This document shows, in pieces, positions 18,529 to 27,227 of a stretch of 56,396 nucleotides of DNA. The position numbers and the translations under genes are program-made. The notes under the pieces are model-generated. The model was given only the letters and a program-made list of their open reading frames with translations, had not been told where the DNA came from and searched no databases. The stretch lies in assembly GCA_964438605.1 (NCBI GenBank), contig CAYTKT010000011.1:1-56396 (forward strand). The letters run 5' to 3'. Origin of the DNA: Alangreenwoodia sp964438605. Lineage in GTDB: Bacteria > Bacillota > Clostridia > Peptostreptococcales > Anaerovoracaceae. Position 1 is the first letter of the stretch. Each line of letters begins with the position of its first letter.

Positions 18529-19359
18529 ATGAGCAGAGCAGACGCTATTTTTGTCGATATGTGTCGGGATATTCTCGACAACGGATATTCCACGGAAGGA
18601 CAGAACGTGCGGGCGCGATGGGCCGACGGTTCTTCCGCTTATACGATTAAACGCTTCGGTGTCGTCAATCGCTATAATCTTGCGCAGGAATTTCCGATTA
18701 TGACGCTGCGTCCTACGGGCTGGAAAAATGCTATCGACGAGTTGTTGTGGATCTGGCAGAAGAAGTCAAGCGATATTTCCGAATTGAACAGCCATATCTG
18801 GGACGCCTGGGCAGGAACAGACAATACGATCGGCAAGGCTTACGGCTATCAGATGGGAAAGAAATATAAATTCCGCCAGGGAATTATGGACCAGGTGGAT
18901 AATGTGATCTGGCAGCTTAAAAATATGCCTTCCAGCCGCAGGATTATCACGAATATTTACAATTTTGAAGATTTGTCGGAAATGGGCCTTGAGCCCTGCG
19001 CGTACAGCATGACGTTTAATGTCACGGGAAATAAACTGAACGCCATACTCAACCAGCGTTCTCAGGACGTTCTTGTGGCGAATAACTGGAATGTCGTCCA
19101 GTACGCCGTGCTCGTCCATATGCTGGCCCAAGTCTGCGGCTATGAAGTCGGTGAGCTTGTTCATGTCATCGCCGATGCTCATATTTATGATAAACATATT
19201 CCGATGATAAAGGATCTGATCGGCCGGACCCAGTATCCGGCGCCGAAATTCGTCATGAATCCTGACGTTAAGGATTTTTATGAGTTTACTCTCGATGATT
19301 TCAAGGTTGAAAATTATCAAGCCGGTCCTCAGATAAAAAATATTCCTGTGGCGGAATAA
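18529..19359 (+). CDS. thyA: Thymidylate synthase
   Basis: 276 residues, ThyA type: dUMP plus methylene-THF to dTMP plus DHF. Catalytic Cys in LEPCAYSMTF. The binding motifs LNQRSQDVLVANNWNVVQYAVLVHM and the C-terminal HIYDKHI / IPVAE are present. It is the divergent variant seen in many Firmicutes (ANNWN rather than GxPFN). RBS AGAGGA. It pairs with folA 21 bp downstream, which regenerates THF. Confidence 0.96.
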   Translation: MSRADAIFVDMCRDILDNGYSTEGQNVRARWADGSSAYTIKRFGVVNRYNLAQEFPIMTLRPTGWKNAIDELLWIWQKKSSDISELNSHIWDAWAGTDNTIGKAYGYQMGKKYKFRQGIMDQVDNVIWQLKNMPSSRRIITNIYNFEDLSEMGLEPCAYSMTFNVTGNKLNAILNQRSQDVLVANNWNVVQYAVLVHMLAQVCGYEVGELVHVIADAHIYDKHIPMIKDLIGRTQYPAPKFVMNPDVKDFYEFTLDDFKVENYQAGPQIKNIPVAE

Positions 19360-19380
19360 AAGTATGGAAAGGAAAATTCT

Positions 19381-19872
19381 ATGAAACTGCTTGTCGCGGC
19401 TGACCGAAAAGGCGGCATTGGAAAAAACGGGACGCTTCTCGTACCTAATCTGTCGGAGGATATGAAATTTTTCCGCCGGACGACGCTCGGAAAGACGGTC
19501 ATTATGGGCCGTTCTACGCTGGAATCTTTTCCGGGCAAAAGACCGCTGGCGGACCGCAGGAATATCGTTTTATCGCGCACGCTGCCACAGAGCGGTGAAT
19601 ATGAGATTTGCAGGTCGGTGGAAGCGCTGACGAGGCTGATAAAGGATGAACCGGCTGACGATCTGTTTGTTATCGGCGGCGGACAGGTTTACGAAGAACT
19701 GTTGCCTTATTGTGATGAAGCGCTTGTCACGGAAATCGACGCGGAATTTGAGGCGGACACGTGGATTCCGCTGCTAAAGGAGATGCCGGAGTGGGAGCGC
19801 GTGTCGGAAAGCCAGCCGGTTTTTGAAAGCGGTTTGAGTTATAGATTTGTCGTTTACAGGAGAATCGGGTAA
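19381..19872 (+). CDS. folA: Dihydrofolate reductase
   Basis: 163 residues, normal DHFR length. N-terminal LLVAADRKGGIGKNG, the DMKFFRRTTLGKTVIMGRSTLESFPGK core (NADPH/folate site) and FVIGGGQVYEELLP are all seen. The usual Trp in the LPW segment is replaced (LLVPNLSEDM), a modest oddity. RBS AAAGGA. It follows thyA directly, as a thymidylate-cycle pair. Confidence 0.96.
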   Translation: MKLLVAADRKGGIGKNGTLLVPNLSEDMKFFRRTTLGKTVIMGRSTLESFPGKRPLADRRNIVLSRTLPQSGEYEICRSVEALTRLIKDEPADDLFVIGGGQVYEELLPYCDEALVTEIDAEFEADTWIPLLKEMPEWERVSESQPVFESGLSYRFVVYRRIG

Positions 19873-20247
19873 TTTAAGTGCGGCAGGCAAGCGGCGTCAT
19901 GCCGGCGGTCAGCGCGTGATAGGCATAACGGAATATAATGGCGCGTGGCGGTCACGCAGAAAGATCTGTCGTAACGGAAAAGCAAAAAGACGGTGCGGGG
20001 CCTGTATGATAGCTTACAAACAGAAAAACAGCGCGATGACTGGCCGATAGCGGCTTGACGTAACGTACCAGGCAAAGAAAGGGCGCGGTGATTGACCGAC
20101 AGAGACTTGTCGTAGTGTACAAGCAGTGGAACGGCGCGACGGTTGACAGACAAGAAGTCTGGTGAAATAGCAAACAAACAGAGGAATAGCGCGATGGCTC
20201 GTAAACAAAGGCATAATCCGATGGCTGACAAACAACGAGAGGGTATC
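19873..20247 (+). repeat. Diverged ~52-bp tandem repeats running into rlmB
   Basis: A landmark GCGCGRYGRYTG recurs at 20031, 20083, 20134 and 20189 (spacings 52, 51, 55), each with related flanks such as GTACAAGCAGTGGAA, CAAACAGAGGAA and GACAGACAAG. A possible degenerate fifth lies near 19993. The 3' copies are in frame with rlmB and could encode a Lys/Gln/Arg-rich N-terminal extension (KQRNSAMARKQRHNPMADKQ) if TTG 20143 or ATG 20194/20221 were used. No other gene is seen. Confidence 0.65.
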
Positions 20248-21018
20248 ATGACGGGAAAACACAAAAAAGAGAGCGGGTTCGGCGCGTCAACATCCCTTCT
20301 GATGGGGCGCAATCCGGTGATCGAGGCTCTGAAAAGCGGCAGGAATATTGACAAACTGGTTGTTTTGAAGGATGCAGGCGGTTCCATGACCAGGATTCTG
20401 GCGATGGCGCGGGAAAAAAATATCATGATTAGCTATGCCGACAGGAGTACGTTAGACAGAATGGCAAAGGGCGGAGCGCATCAGGGCGTTGTGGCTTTCG
20501 TGTCGGATTTTGAATACTGCAATGTGCAGGATATTCTTGATGCGGCGGCAGAAAAATCGGAAGAACCGTTTCTCGTTGTTTTAGATGGCATCGAAGACCC
20601 GCATAATCTCGGAGCTATCATACGCACGGCTGATACGGTGGGTGCTCACGGCATCATTATCCCGAAGCGGCGTGCGGTCATGGTGACGCCTGCCGCCGAA
20701 AAATCGTCGGCAGGCGCTTCAGCTTATGTGAAGGTAGCGCGTGTTTCCAATATCGCTCAAACACTGGAAACGCTTAAAAAGCAGGGCATCTGGACGGTGG
20801 CCACAGATATGGACGGAAATCTTTATACAAAGACAGACTTAAAAGGCCCTGTCGCCGTCGTTATCGGCGGCGAAGGCAGCGGAATCAGCAGACTTGTCAA
20901 AGAAACGTGTGATTTTTGCGTGTCGATCCCGATGCGCGGGAACGTGAATTCGCTGAACGCGTCGAATGCGGCGGCGGTGCTGATGTACGAAGTGCTGCGC
21001 CAGCGGGGAATAAGCTGA
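20248..21018 (+). CDS. rlmB: 23S rRNA 2'-O-methyltransferase, TrmH/RlmB family
   Basis: 256 residues from ATG 20248. SpoU/TrmH fold: an N-terminal substrate-binding domain (MGRNPVIEALKSGR) and the SAM-binding trefoil-knot motifs LDGIEDPHNLGAIIRTAD, GGEGSGISRLVKE and IPMRGNVNSLNASNAAAVLMYE. It methylates a 23S rRNA ribose (Gm2251 in E. coli). I chose 20248 because GAGAGGG is 4-5 nt upstream; in-frame starts at 20143 (TTG), 20194 and 20221 would only add repeat-encoded residues. Conserved neighbour of mrnC and sigH. Confidence 0.93.
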   Translation: MTGKHKKESGFGASTSLLMGRNPVIEALKSGRNIDKLVVLKDAGGSMTRILAMAREKNIMISYADRSTLDRMAKGGAHQGVVAFVSDFEYCNVQDILDAAAEKSEEPFLVVLDGIEDPHNLGAIIRTADTVGAHGIIIPKRRAVMVTPAAEKSSAGASAYVKVARVSNIAQTLETLKKQGIWTVATDMDGNLYTKTDLKGPVAVVIGGEGSGISRLVKETCDFCVSIPMRGNVNSLNASNAAAVLMYEVLRQRGIS

Positions 21019-21227
21019 CGGGTTTGTGCAAAAATACAGGTATTTTAGAGTGAGAGCGCAGAGGCAGGCGTCAGAAGATTTTTGTAGCGTATGAATGACA
21101 TCGGAAAAACAGCTGCCGGCTGTGAGATTAAAAGCTGTGAGATTGAAAATAGAGCGGAAACGGAATGATGTCCGGTGGTCTGTATATGATTTACAATTTT
21201 TTAAAGCAACGGTCGCAGGAGGAAAAA

Positions 21228-21833
21228 ATGGCAGAAAAAAAATGCGACGAGGAAATGGTCAGACTGGCGCGTGCTGGAAATCGCGACGCGGAAGAAACAC
21301 TTCTGCGGAAATATAAGGGTGTCGTGAAAAAACGTGCGGCTTCTTATTATATGGCAGGAGCAGACAGAGACGACGTCATTCAGGAGGGAATGATCGGCGT
21401 ATTTAAAGCGATTCGTGACTTTGATAGCGCAAAGGGTGCGTCTTTTTCCACATTTGCCGAGCTTTGCATCATACGACAGATTACAGATGCCGTTCGTGCG
21501 GCGGCCAGATATAAACATTCTCCGCTCAATGATTCCATGTCGCTTCAAAATTTTCTGCCAGCGGGAGAAGAAGACAATACGACGCTTGAAGAAGTAATCG
21601 CATCGAGTACGAGTGAAGACCCCGGAGAAATGCTCGTGCTGAGAGAAGATTTAGATTATATAGAAAAAAACGGAGGGAAAATCTTCAGCCCGCTGGAACA
21701 GCGCGCCTGGGAGATGTATCTTGAGGGAATTCCTTACGCCGAAATTGCACGCCGGCTCGGCCGGACGACGAAGACGGTGGACAATGCGATTTCACGCGCA
21801 AAAAAAAAGCTAAAGCCAGTGCTGAGAAAATAG
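21228..21833 (+). CDS. sigH: RNA polymerase sigma-H factor
   Basis: 201 residues, sigma-70 family of the SigH (Spo0H) type, which governs the transition state and early sporulation in Bacillus/Clostridium. Region 2 (LLRKYKGVVKKRA...DRDDVIQEGMIGVFKAIRDFD...SFSTFAELCIIRQI) and region 4 (SPLEQRAWEMYLEGIPYAEIARRLGRTTKTVDNAISRAKKKL) are clear. I chose ATG 21228 with AGGAGG 7 nt upstream. Upstream there is a tandem 15-bp repeat TGTGAGATTRAAAGC (21121/21136). Position after rlmB is conserved. Confidence 0.93.
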   Translation: MAEKKCDEEMVRLARAGNRDAEETLLRKYKGVVKKRAASYYMAGADRDDVIQEGMIGVFKAIRDFDSAKGASFSTFAELCIIRQITDAVRAAARYKHSPLNDSMSLQNFLPAGEEDNTTLEEVIASSTSEDPGEMLVLREDLDYIEKNGGKIFSPLEQRAWEMYLEGIPYAEIARRLGRTTKTVDNAISRAKKKLKPVLRK

Positions 21834-21846
21834 GAAATTTCTTCCG

Positions 21847-21876
21847 AAAAAAACTGATGAAAACTTCAGTTTTTTT
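21847..21876 (+). terminator. sigH terminator
   Basis: AAAAAAACTGA (21847-21857) pairs with TCAGTTTTTTT (21866-21876), giving an A/U-rich intrinsic terminator right after the sigH stop. Confidence 0.75.
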
Positions 21877-21985
21877 GAACGAGATTTCTGAAATATAACA
21901 GTTTTCAAAAAATATTTAACTGTGAAAAATGCTGAAAAAACAAGGTGTACAGCTGTTTTAAGGCATGATGACAAAAAAGTTTTGC

Positions 21986-22013
21986 TTGCTATTTTAGTTA
22001 CGGTTGGTATAAT
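21986..22013 (+). promoter_or_regulatory. Promoter of the SLH-protein leader
   Basis: TTGCTA (21986-21991), 16-bp spacer, TATAAT (22008-22013) with an extended -10 (TGG immediately before). The predicted start is about 22020, giving a leader of over 430 nt before the SLH gene. Confidence 0.7.
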
Positions 22014-22019
22014 TATAGG

Positions 22020-22373
22020 TGGAAAACAAAAAAGTGCGGCAACTCTTGGGGAATGGCAGTCCCCAAAAGTTTGTCCAGGTGCTGCAGACACCTACACAGA
22101 GGTCAGCTGACCTTACCGCAAGGTTAGTATACCATTTTTTGGAGTATGTTTCAAGAGGTCTCCCGAAATAACGTTCTTAATTTATGCTTTTTAAGAGCGG
22201 TACATTCGGGATACCCCTGAAACTTCCGGTCGTTCCTTATTTATTTACTTCCGAAAACTGGTGTATTGTCGGGTTTTGCCCAACCGGCGGCAGCGTGTGC
22301 ATCTTAGATTAGTCAATACTCTTCTTTGTTATGCTGTGTAGGAAATGTCTTCCTGCACGGCATTTTTGTTTTT
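22020..22373 (+). ncRNA. Structured leader / candidate cis-regulatory RNA of the SLH gene
   Basis: Successive hairpins: AACTCTTGGGGA/TCCCCAAAAGTT (22041-22070, one mismatch), AGGTG/CACCT (22077-22093), the 14-nt palindrome AGGTCAGCTGACCT (22100-22113), then a long rod 22148-22223 built from GTTTCA/TGAAAC, TCCCGAA/TTCGGGA and CGTTCTTAA/TTAAGAGCG. It ends in a strong terminator (22331-22373). CCTACACAG (22091-22099) is perfectly complementary to CTGTGTAGG (22334-22342) in the terminator's left arm and overlaps the second hairpin, so mutually exclusive folds are possible. I match it to no riboswitch class, 6S, SRP, RNase P or tmRNA signature I know. Confidence 0.55.
22331..22373 (+). terminator. 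Intrinsic terminator in the SLH leader
   Basis: 14-bp stem 22331-22344 / 22350-22363 (two G-U pairs) with loop ATGTC, followed by TTTTTGTTTTT. It lies between the leader promoter and the SLH start (22457), so it either ends a separate small RNA or acts as an attenuator. A second, GC-only hairpin CCCCGG/CCGGGG (22374-22390) follows directly. Confidence 0.88.
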
Positions 22374-22456
22374 CCCCGGCCGGCCCGGGGCGGAATTCGC
22401 TGCCTCGGGGAACCGCACGGGAATTACATTATTATATCAAAGGAGGAAGATATATA

Positions 22457-25400
22457 ATGAAAAGACGATTATTGTCAGTGTTACTATGCGTGTGCATGGT
22501 GCTGACCCTGACGCCGACCGTGGCGTTTGCGGCGAGTGGACAGGAGGCAAAACCACTGCCGGAACCTACAAATAATAACATTGAGTTGACAGGTAACAAT
22601 GTAACTTATTCCGTCAATGATAAAACGGTGACTACACCTATTGTTGTAAAAACAGGTGCAATCGTCACCTTGGATATTAACTCAAAATCTATCACGGTCA
22701 ACAACCAAACAGCCATCACCGTTGAAAACGGCGGCCAGCTGACCATCGAGGGTGAAGGAAATGTTGACACCACAGGCATCAATAGCACTTCCGCTCCGGT
22801 GGTGCTGAACGAAGGAAAAACCATCATAAATGGAGGCATCTTTGGCACAAAAAGTGGCAAAATTGGATACACGGTGCAGAACGGAAAAATGTGGCAATTT
22901 GGAGATTTGCCAGACCCATACGAAAATAAAACACGACCAGAATTAATTGTCAACGGAGGAACGATACACAACGATTTCATGGCCGCGGTAACTAATAACG
23001 ATGGAACAGTCGAGATAAACGGAGGAGTATACGAGGGATCTTCCCAAGACACGGTAATTAACACAAAAAATAAACGCACTACAAAAGTAATAAACAGACT
23101 AAAAATTACAGGTGGAACGATCAATCGAACCACGGAAAATGGTGAAATATTCCTTCAAGGAAGCGCACTAAAAAACGAATCGTATGCAGAGATCACAGGA
23201 GGGTGTTTAAACGGAGCCGTAAAGAACTTTACAAATAAAAATGCCTCTGCTTCTACGAATGACGCAGATCAGATACAACCCGCCCATCTCGCGATCAGAG
23301 GTGGTGAATTCAACGGTGACGTATATGCTGTTAATGGCATAACGAAAGAATCGAGACTACAAGCCACAGACGTGGAAATTACGGGGGGTACATTTAAAGG
23401 CGGCATCTGGGTACAAATGCAGGACAGACAACCGAACCTGTTCGAGAAAAATCCTAATGCCAACTTACAGGATATGGACTTGGTAGACATAACAGGGGGA
23501 ACATTCGACGGAGATCAATCGTCTATTACACCTTTTTTAAATTCTGAATCCGGTTGTGAAATGTTCAATAATATCGTAGGAACAAGTGCTAAAACATCAA
23601 ACAGCGTCGCATCCGTAAGCACGGATTCGTCTGTAATCTACTTTGACAACCTGCAAGATGCCATGAACTACGCTGTACGATGTGATAATACAGCAGCTAT
23701 AACGTTGCTGAAAGATATTGCAAACGACGGAGATACCTACACCATCTGTGGTGAGAATAGTCTTAAACTTAATCGGACTATTACTTTGCAACTTGACCAA
23801 CATAAAATTGCTAACACTCTTGGCAGAACAGCTATAAAAACAAAAGGGTTACATCTAGCAATAGAGAATGGAACGATCGAAACCCAGGCTGCGGAGCCAA
23901 CTGACAATGAGGCGGCGGATGCTATTGCTGCTTTTGCAAGTACTGCAGAAGGAAGTCTGACCGTTGACAGGAATGCATACTTAAAAGGAGAACACGCAGG
24001 AATCGGTGTTTATGGCTCAGAAAAGGATAAAACTGAAAGTTATACTGTAAACGTGAAAACTGCAGTTCTGGAGGAGACAAGCGACGTGAATTCTGAGAAT
24101 TCAAACGCTGGCCTCTATGTCGACGGAAAGAGTATCGACAGTCAAGATAACATTAATGTTACCGTAACAGACGACGCTGTTGTCAAGGGACAAACAGGCA
24201 TTTATGCCGCAGGCGAAACCAAACTGGAAATCTATGGAGGAACGCTCACAGGAAAGAATAACGGCATGGTAATCCGTGCTGGGTCACTGTTAGTAAAAGG
24301 CGGGATCATTGAATCAACCTCTGAACAGCCGACTACATCGGATTCGACCGGTAATGACCCTGCTGTCAGCAACGCAGGAATCGGCGTTTTTCCTCAAAGT
24401 GGAGAAAACGTTAACGTTAACATCGAAGGCGGAGTCATCAAAGGACCTACCGGTGTTTACTTCGCAGATGTACCGATGCCTAAAGGTACATCAATTGAAG
24501 CTAAAATTTCCGGCGGATCTATCGTCGGAACACATAGTGAGCACAACGCTATTGGTTCAAACAATCGAGGGAGCGCTGTAAGTGGTAACTTGAAACAAAT
24601 TGTTTATGGTGGTTTCTTCTCAAACGATGTAAAACAATATCTGGCGGAATCGGTAAATGTAAAAACAAATATTCAGGACCAAAAACATGTAGGTGTTGTT
24701 TACGGATACTTCTCTAGCGAAGACAGTGCTTTGAAACAGATTGATGAAGCCGGCTATGACATCGATGGAGAACTACAAATTATAGACAATAATAAAGCTA
24801 TGTTTGTCAAAGGTGGCGCAGGCTTTATCGGCACCGGGAGAAAGGATGGGAATGATGTTCTTAACCGTTTAGCTCCGCTGGTAAAAGGTGATGGCGCACA
24901 CTGGGGTGATACAGAACAAGGAATTACTGACTGCAGTGATAACACCCTGTACGCCGCTTTCAAGGCTGCGAAGGATGATGAACAAACTGGTAAATCTTAT
25001 CAGGTGACGTTTGCGGGTAAAGACGAGAAATCATATTCTAGTAACATCAGAAACGTGACAAAGGGTGACATCGTCTACTTTACTCCTGCCACTCAAGGTG
25101 CTGACGGTGACATTCCGGAGACAGATTTTCAGGGCAGGTACATGGTGGATCTGACCGATGAAAGTACACAAAAGATTATCAGTGAGACATTTGTCGATGT
25201 TTATAAAATCATATTGACGGCTGATGGTACAACAGTGACAGGAGAATGTGATCCCGTTTACACCGACAAAGCAGGAACTGACCCAGGAAAAATCGCAAAG
25301 CCTGACAGTTTTGAGCTCGCACCTGGATTTAACACTATAAAGTGGAGTGAACCAATAGTAAGCGATGATGGTTACACGATTGAGCTTACCGCTTCCGGCA

Positions 25401-26314
25401 GCTCTGGCAGTTCCAACGGTTCCGGCAATTCCAGCGGTTCTAATGGTTCCGGCGGCAGTAGCAGTTCCAGCGGTTCCGGTAATTCCGGCAGCAGCGCTGC
25501 AGTGACCACTCCGAGTTCCTCAAACGGTAGCTTCTCCGTTTCCAACAAAAACGCCAAGGCCGGCGATACCGTTACGGTAACACCGAAACCAGACGAAGGC
25601 TACGTTGTTGACGAGGTCACAGTTACCGACAAAAATGGAAACACGATTGACGTCAAAATGAACGCCGACGGCACTTACAGTTTCGTGATGCCGGAAAAAG
25701 CGGCCCAGCCGGTCAAAGTGGAAGTGACGTTCAAACAGGAAGCTGGTGCTGGAGATAATCCGTCTGCACAGTTTACCGACATCGTTCCGGGTGCATGGTA
25801 TCAGGACGCAGTTAATTACGCGATTGAAAACGGTCTGATGGAAGGCACATCTGCGACGACATTTGAACCGAACACGAAAACGTCACGCGGAATGGTCGTT
25901 ACGATCCTGCACCGTCTCGAAGGAACGCCTTCGGCAGCGGCAGCAGGCTTCGGCGATGTAGCTTCCGGCCAGTGGTATTCTGACGCAGTAGCGTGGGCAG
26001 CGGCACACGGTATTGTTACAGGTTACGACAACGGCAATTTCGGACCGAACGACATCGTTACCAGAGAACAGATGGCAGCCATTTTATATCGCTATGCATC
26101 GTATAAGGCATACGGTACAGACGCACAGGCGAACCTGACGTCTTATACGGACGCAGGAGCAATCAGCGGTTATGCAGAAAGCGCCATGAAATGGGCAAAT
26201 GCAGAGGGCTTGATTACCGGTACGACGACGACGACGCTGTCTCCTGCAGGCGATGCGTCCCGTGCGGAAGTCGCAACGATTCTGATGCGTTTCTGCGAAG
26301 AAGTCGCAAAATAA
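22457..26314 (+). CDS. SLH-domain surface protein with beta-helix region
   Basis: 1285 residues, exported. Signal peptide 1-27 (MKRRLLSVLLCVCMVLTLTP...AFA). Residues ~60-820 hold many short Gly-rich turns (ITGGTFDGD, EITGGTFKGG, IYGGTLTG) typical of a right-handed parallel beta-helix. A Ser/Gly-only linker spans ~978-1020, followed by a ~70-residue beta-repeat domain (AGDTVTVTPKPDEGYVVDEVTV). Three SLH motifs (about 1103-1285; FTDIVPGAWYQDAVNYA, FGDVASGQWYSDAV and a third) anchor it to secondary cell-wall polymer. ATG 22457 is preceded by AAAGGAGGAAG. Codons in the beta-helix part are visibly A-rich compared with both ends and with neighbours, suggesting a mosaic or acquired segment. Role: S-layer-associated or adhesive; ligand unknown. 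Confidence 0.93.
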   Translation: MKRRLLSVLLCVCMVLTLTPTVAFAASGQEAKPLPEPTNNNIELTGNNVTYSVNDKTVTTPIVVKTGAIVTLDINSKSITVNNQTAITVENGGQLTIEGEGNVDTTGINSTSAPVVLNEGKTIINGGIFGTKSGKIGYTVQNGKMWQFGDLPDPYENKTRPELIVNGGTIHNDFMAAVTNNDGTVEINGGVYEGSSQDTVINTKNKRTTKVINRLKITGGTINRTTENGEIFLQGSALKNESYAEITGGCLNGAVKNFTNKNASASTNDADQIQPAHLAIRGGEFNGDVYAVNGITKESRLQATDVEITGGTFKGGIWVQMQDRQPNLFEKNPNANLQDMDLVDITGGTFDGDQSSITPFLNSESGCEMFNNIVGTSAKTSNSVASVSTDSSVIYFDNLQDAMNYAVRCDNTAAITLLKDIANDGDTYTICGENSLKLNRTITLQLDQHKIANTLGRTAIKTKGLHLAIENGTIETQAAEPTDNEAADAIAAFASTAEGSLTVDRNAYLKGEHAGIGVYGSEKDKTESYTVNVKTAVLEETSDVNSENSNAGLYVDGKSIDSQDNINVTVTDDAVVKGQTGIYAAGETKLEIYGGTLTGKNNGMVIRAGSLLVKGGIIESTSEQPTTSDSTGNDPAVSNAGIGVFPQSGENVNVNIEGGVIKGPTGVYFADVPMPKGTSIEAKISGGSIVGTHSEHNAIGSNNRGSAVSGNLKQIVYGGFFSNDVKQYLAESVNVKTNIQDQKHVGVVYGYFSSEDSALKQIDEAGYDIDGELQIIDNNKAMFVKGGAGFIGTGRKDGNDVLNRLAPLVKGDGAHWGDTEQGITDCSDNTLYAAFKAAKDDEQTGKSYQVTFAGKDEKSYSSNIRNVTKGDIVYFTPATQGADGDIPETDFQGRYMVDLTDESTQKIISETFVDVYKIILTADGTTVTGECDPVYTDKAGTDPGKIAKPDSFELAPGFNTIKWSEPIVSDDGYTIELTASGSSGSSNGSGNSSGSNGSGGSSSSSGSGNSGSSAAVTTPSSSNGSFSVSNKNAKAGDTVTVTPKPDEGYVVDEVTVTDKNGNTIDVKMNADGTYSFVMPEKAAQPVKVEVTFKQEAGAGDNPSAQFTDIVPGAWYQDAVNYAIENGLMEGTSATTFEPNTKTSRGMVVTILHRLEGTPSAAAAGFGDVASGQWYSDAVAWAAAHGIVTGYDNGNFGPNDIVTREQMAAILYRYASYKAYGTDAQANLTSYTDAGAISGYAESAMKWANAEGLITGTTTTTLSPAGDASRAEVATILMRFCEEVAK

Positions 26315-26417
26315 CAGTTCTCTGAGAAATATCGTGAAATTCATGGAATCCTGAATTTTGAGAATGATACGCGATGGGCAATAAACGTATTATTTGCGAA
26401 AAATAAAGATTTGAAAT

Positions 26418-26436
26418 TCCAGAGGTTCTGGATTTT
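26418..26436 (+). terminator. Weak terminator-like hairpin after SLH gene
   Basis: TCCAGA/TCTGGA stem with loop GGT, followed by TTTT. Short, so only moderate support. Confidence 0.4.
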
Positions 26437-26475
26437 ATCTGGAATCGGCGGAATGAATAGAGTTTTAGCGATAAT

Positions 26476-26503
26476 TTGAAAAAATATGTTATAGTGATAT
26501 GAC
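26476..26503 (+). promoter_or_regulatory. Possible promoter of orphan HTH gene
   Basis: TTGAAA (26476-26481), 16-bp spacer, TATGAC (26498-26503). The -10 is imperfect. Confidence 0.4.
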
Positions 26504-26534
26504 ATAAATTAAGGGATAACGATTTTTAGAGAGG

Positions 26535-26567
26535 GGCCGGAGGAACGAGGAATTCCTTCGGCCTTTT
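26535..26567 (+). terminator. Hairpin plus U-run in the orphan HTH gene leader
   Basis: GGCCGGAGGAA (26535-26545) pairs with TTCCTTCGGCC (26553-26563), followed by TTTT. It sits only 20 nt upstream of the GTG start, between that gene and its candidate promoter. It is therefore either the SLH terminator or an attenuator for the HTH gene. Confidence 0.7.
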
Positions 26568-26587
26568 CATTCAGAGAGGTGTGAGAA

Positions 26588-27022
26588 GTGGAAAAACGGA
26601 ATGTAATCGGACTTTTCAGTCCGGAGGAATATGCGGATCTTGTGGCACAGACCGATGCAATTTTTCAAAGCAGCCAAAGCGCGGACGATGTGATTCAGGC
26701 GGTGGCTGACAGAATTGCGGAAGCGCTTGAGCAGGATCAGCGCGCGCGGCACAGAGCGGTGCAGGCCAAGGGCATTGCGGCAGCCAGAGAAAAGGGAGTC
26801 CACCTCGGTCGCCCGCGCATTGAGCCGCCGGCCAATTTCCCGATGGTATTGAAGCAGTATCTTGATGGAAACCTGACAGCGACTATCGCTGCAAGTCTCT
26901 GCGGCGTAGCGGTCAGCACGTTTTACCGGATGAAACGGGAGGTAATGGCGAAAGCGCCGGAGGAATATGGCGAAAATCGTGGTGAAAATCGTACAGAAAT
27001 GAATCGTGCGGAAATGATTTAA
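26588..27022 (+). CDS. Orphan serine-recombinase-type HTH protein (full length)
   Basis: 144 residues from GTG 26588, with AGAGAGGTG upstream. N-terminal part (1-55): FSPEEYADLVAQTDAIFQSSQSADDVIQAVADRI, predicted helical, not a resolvase catalytic domain and lacking its Ser. Middle and C-terminus: the serine-recombinase hinge GIAAAREKGVHLGRPRI and an HTH (AASLCGVAVSTFYRMKRE). The tail is Glu/Asn/Arg-rich. Paralogue of the truncated gene at 1-393, with nearly identical DNA over long stretches including synonymous sites, indicating recent duplication or gene conversion. Likely binds DNA; whether it regulates the adjacent SLH gene or partners with a catalytic recombinase elsewhere is unknown. 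Confidence 0.8.
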   Translation: MEKRNVIGLFSPEEYADLVAQTDAIFQSSQSADDVIQAVADRIAEALEQDQRARHRAVQAKGIAAAREKGVHLGRPRIEPPANFPMVLKQYLDGNLTATIAASLCGVAVSTFYRMKREVMAKAPEEYGENRGENRTEMNRAEMI

Positions 27023-27227
27023 AGATGTGTAGACCGCGCTGATGCGCCGAGTGACATGAAGTGAAAAATGTGGGAGCATAATTCCTTTGAAAAAATCAAA
27101 GCACTGGCATGGAATTAAAAAAATGTGTGCGATTGACATGAAAATGCAGGGTACGAAAGCAGAACTGCATGAGATTGTCACAGGTGCAGGAAGCGCGAGC
27201 GCGCACAAGTACGGTTTAAAATTATAA

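Noticed and set aside
22020..22373. 6S RNA, RNase P RNA, SRP RNA or tmRNA
   Set aside because: None of their conserved sequence signatures is present, and the 5' and 3' ends do not pair.
26588..27022. Active serine recombinase
   Set aside because: The catalytic domain with its Ser and Arg residues is missing; only hinge and HTH are present.
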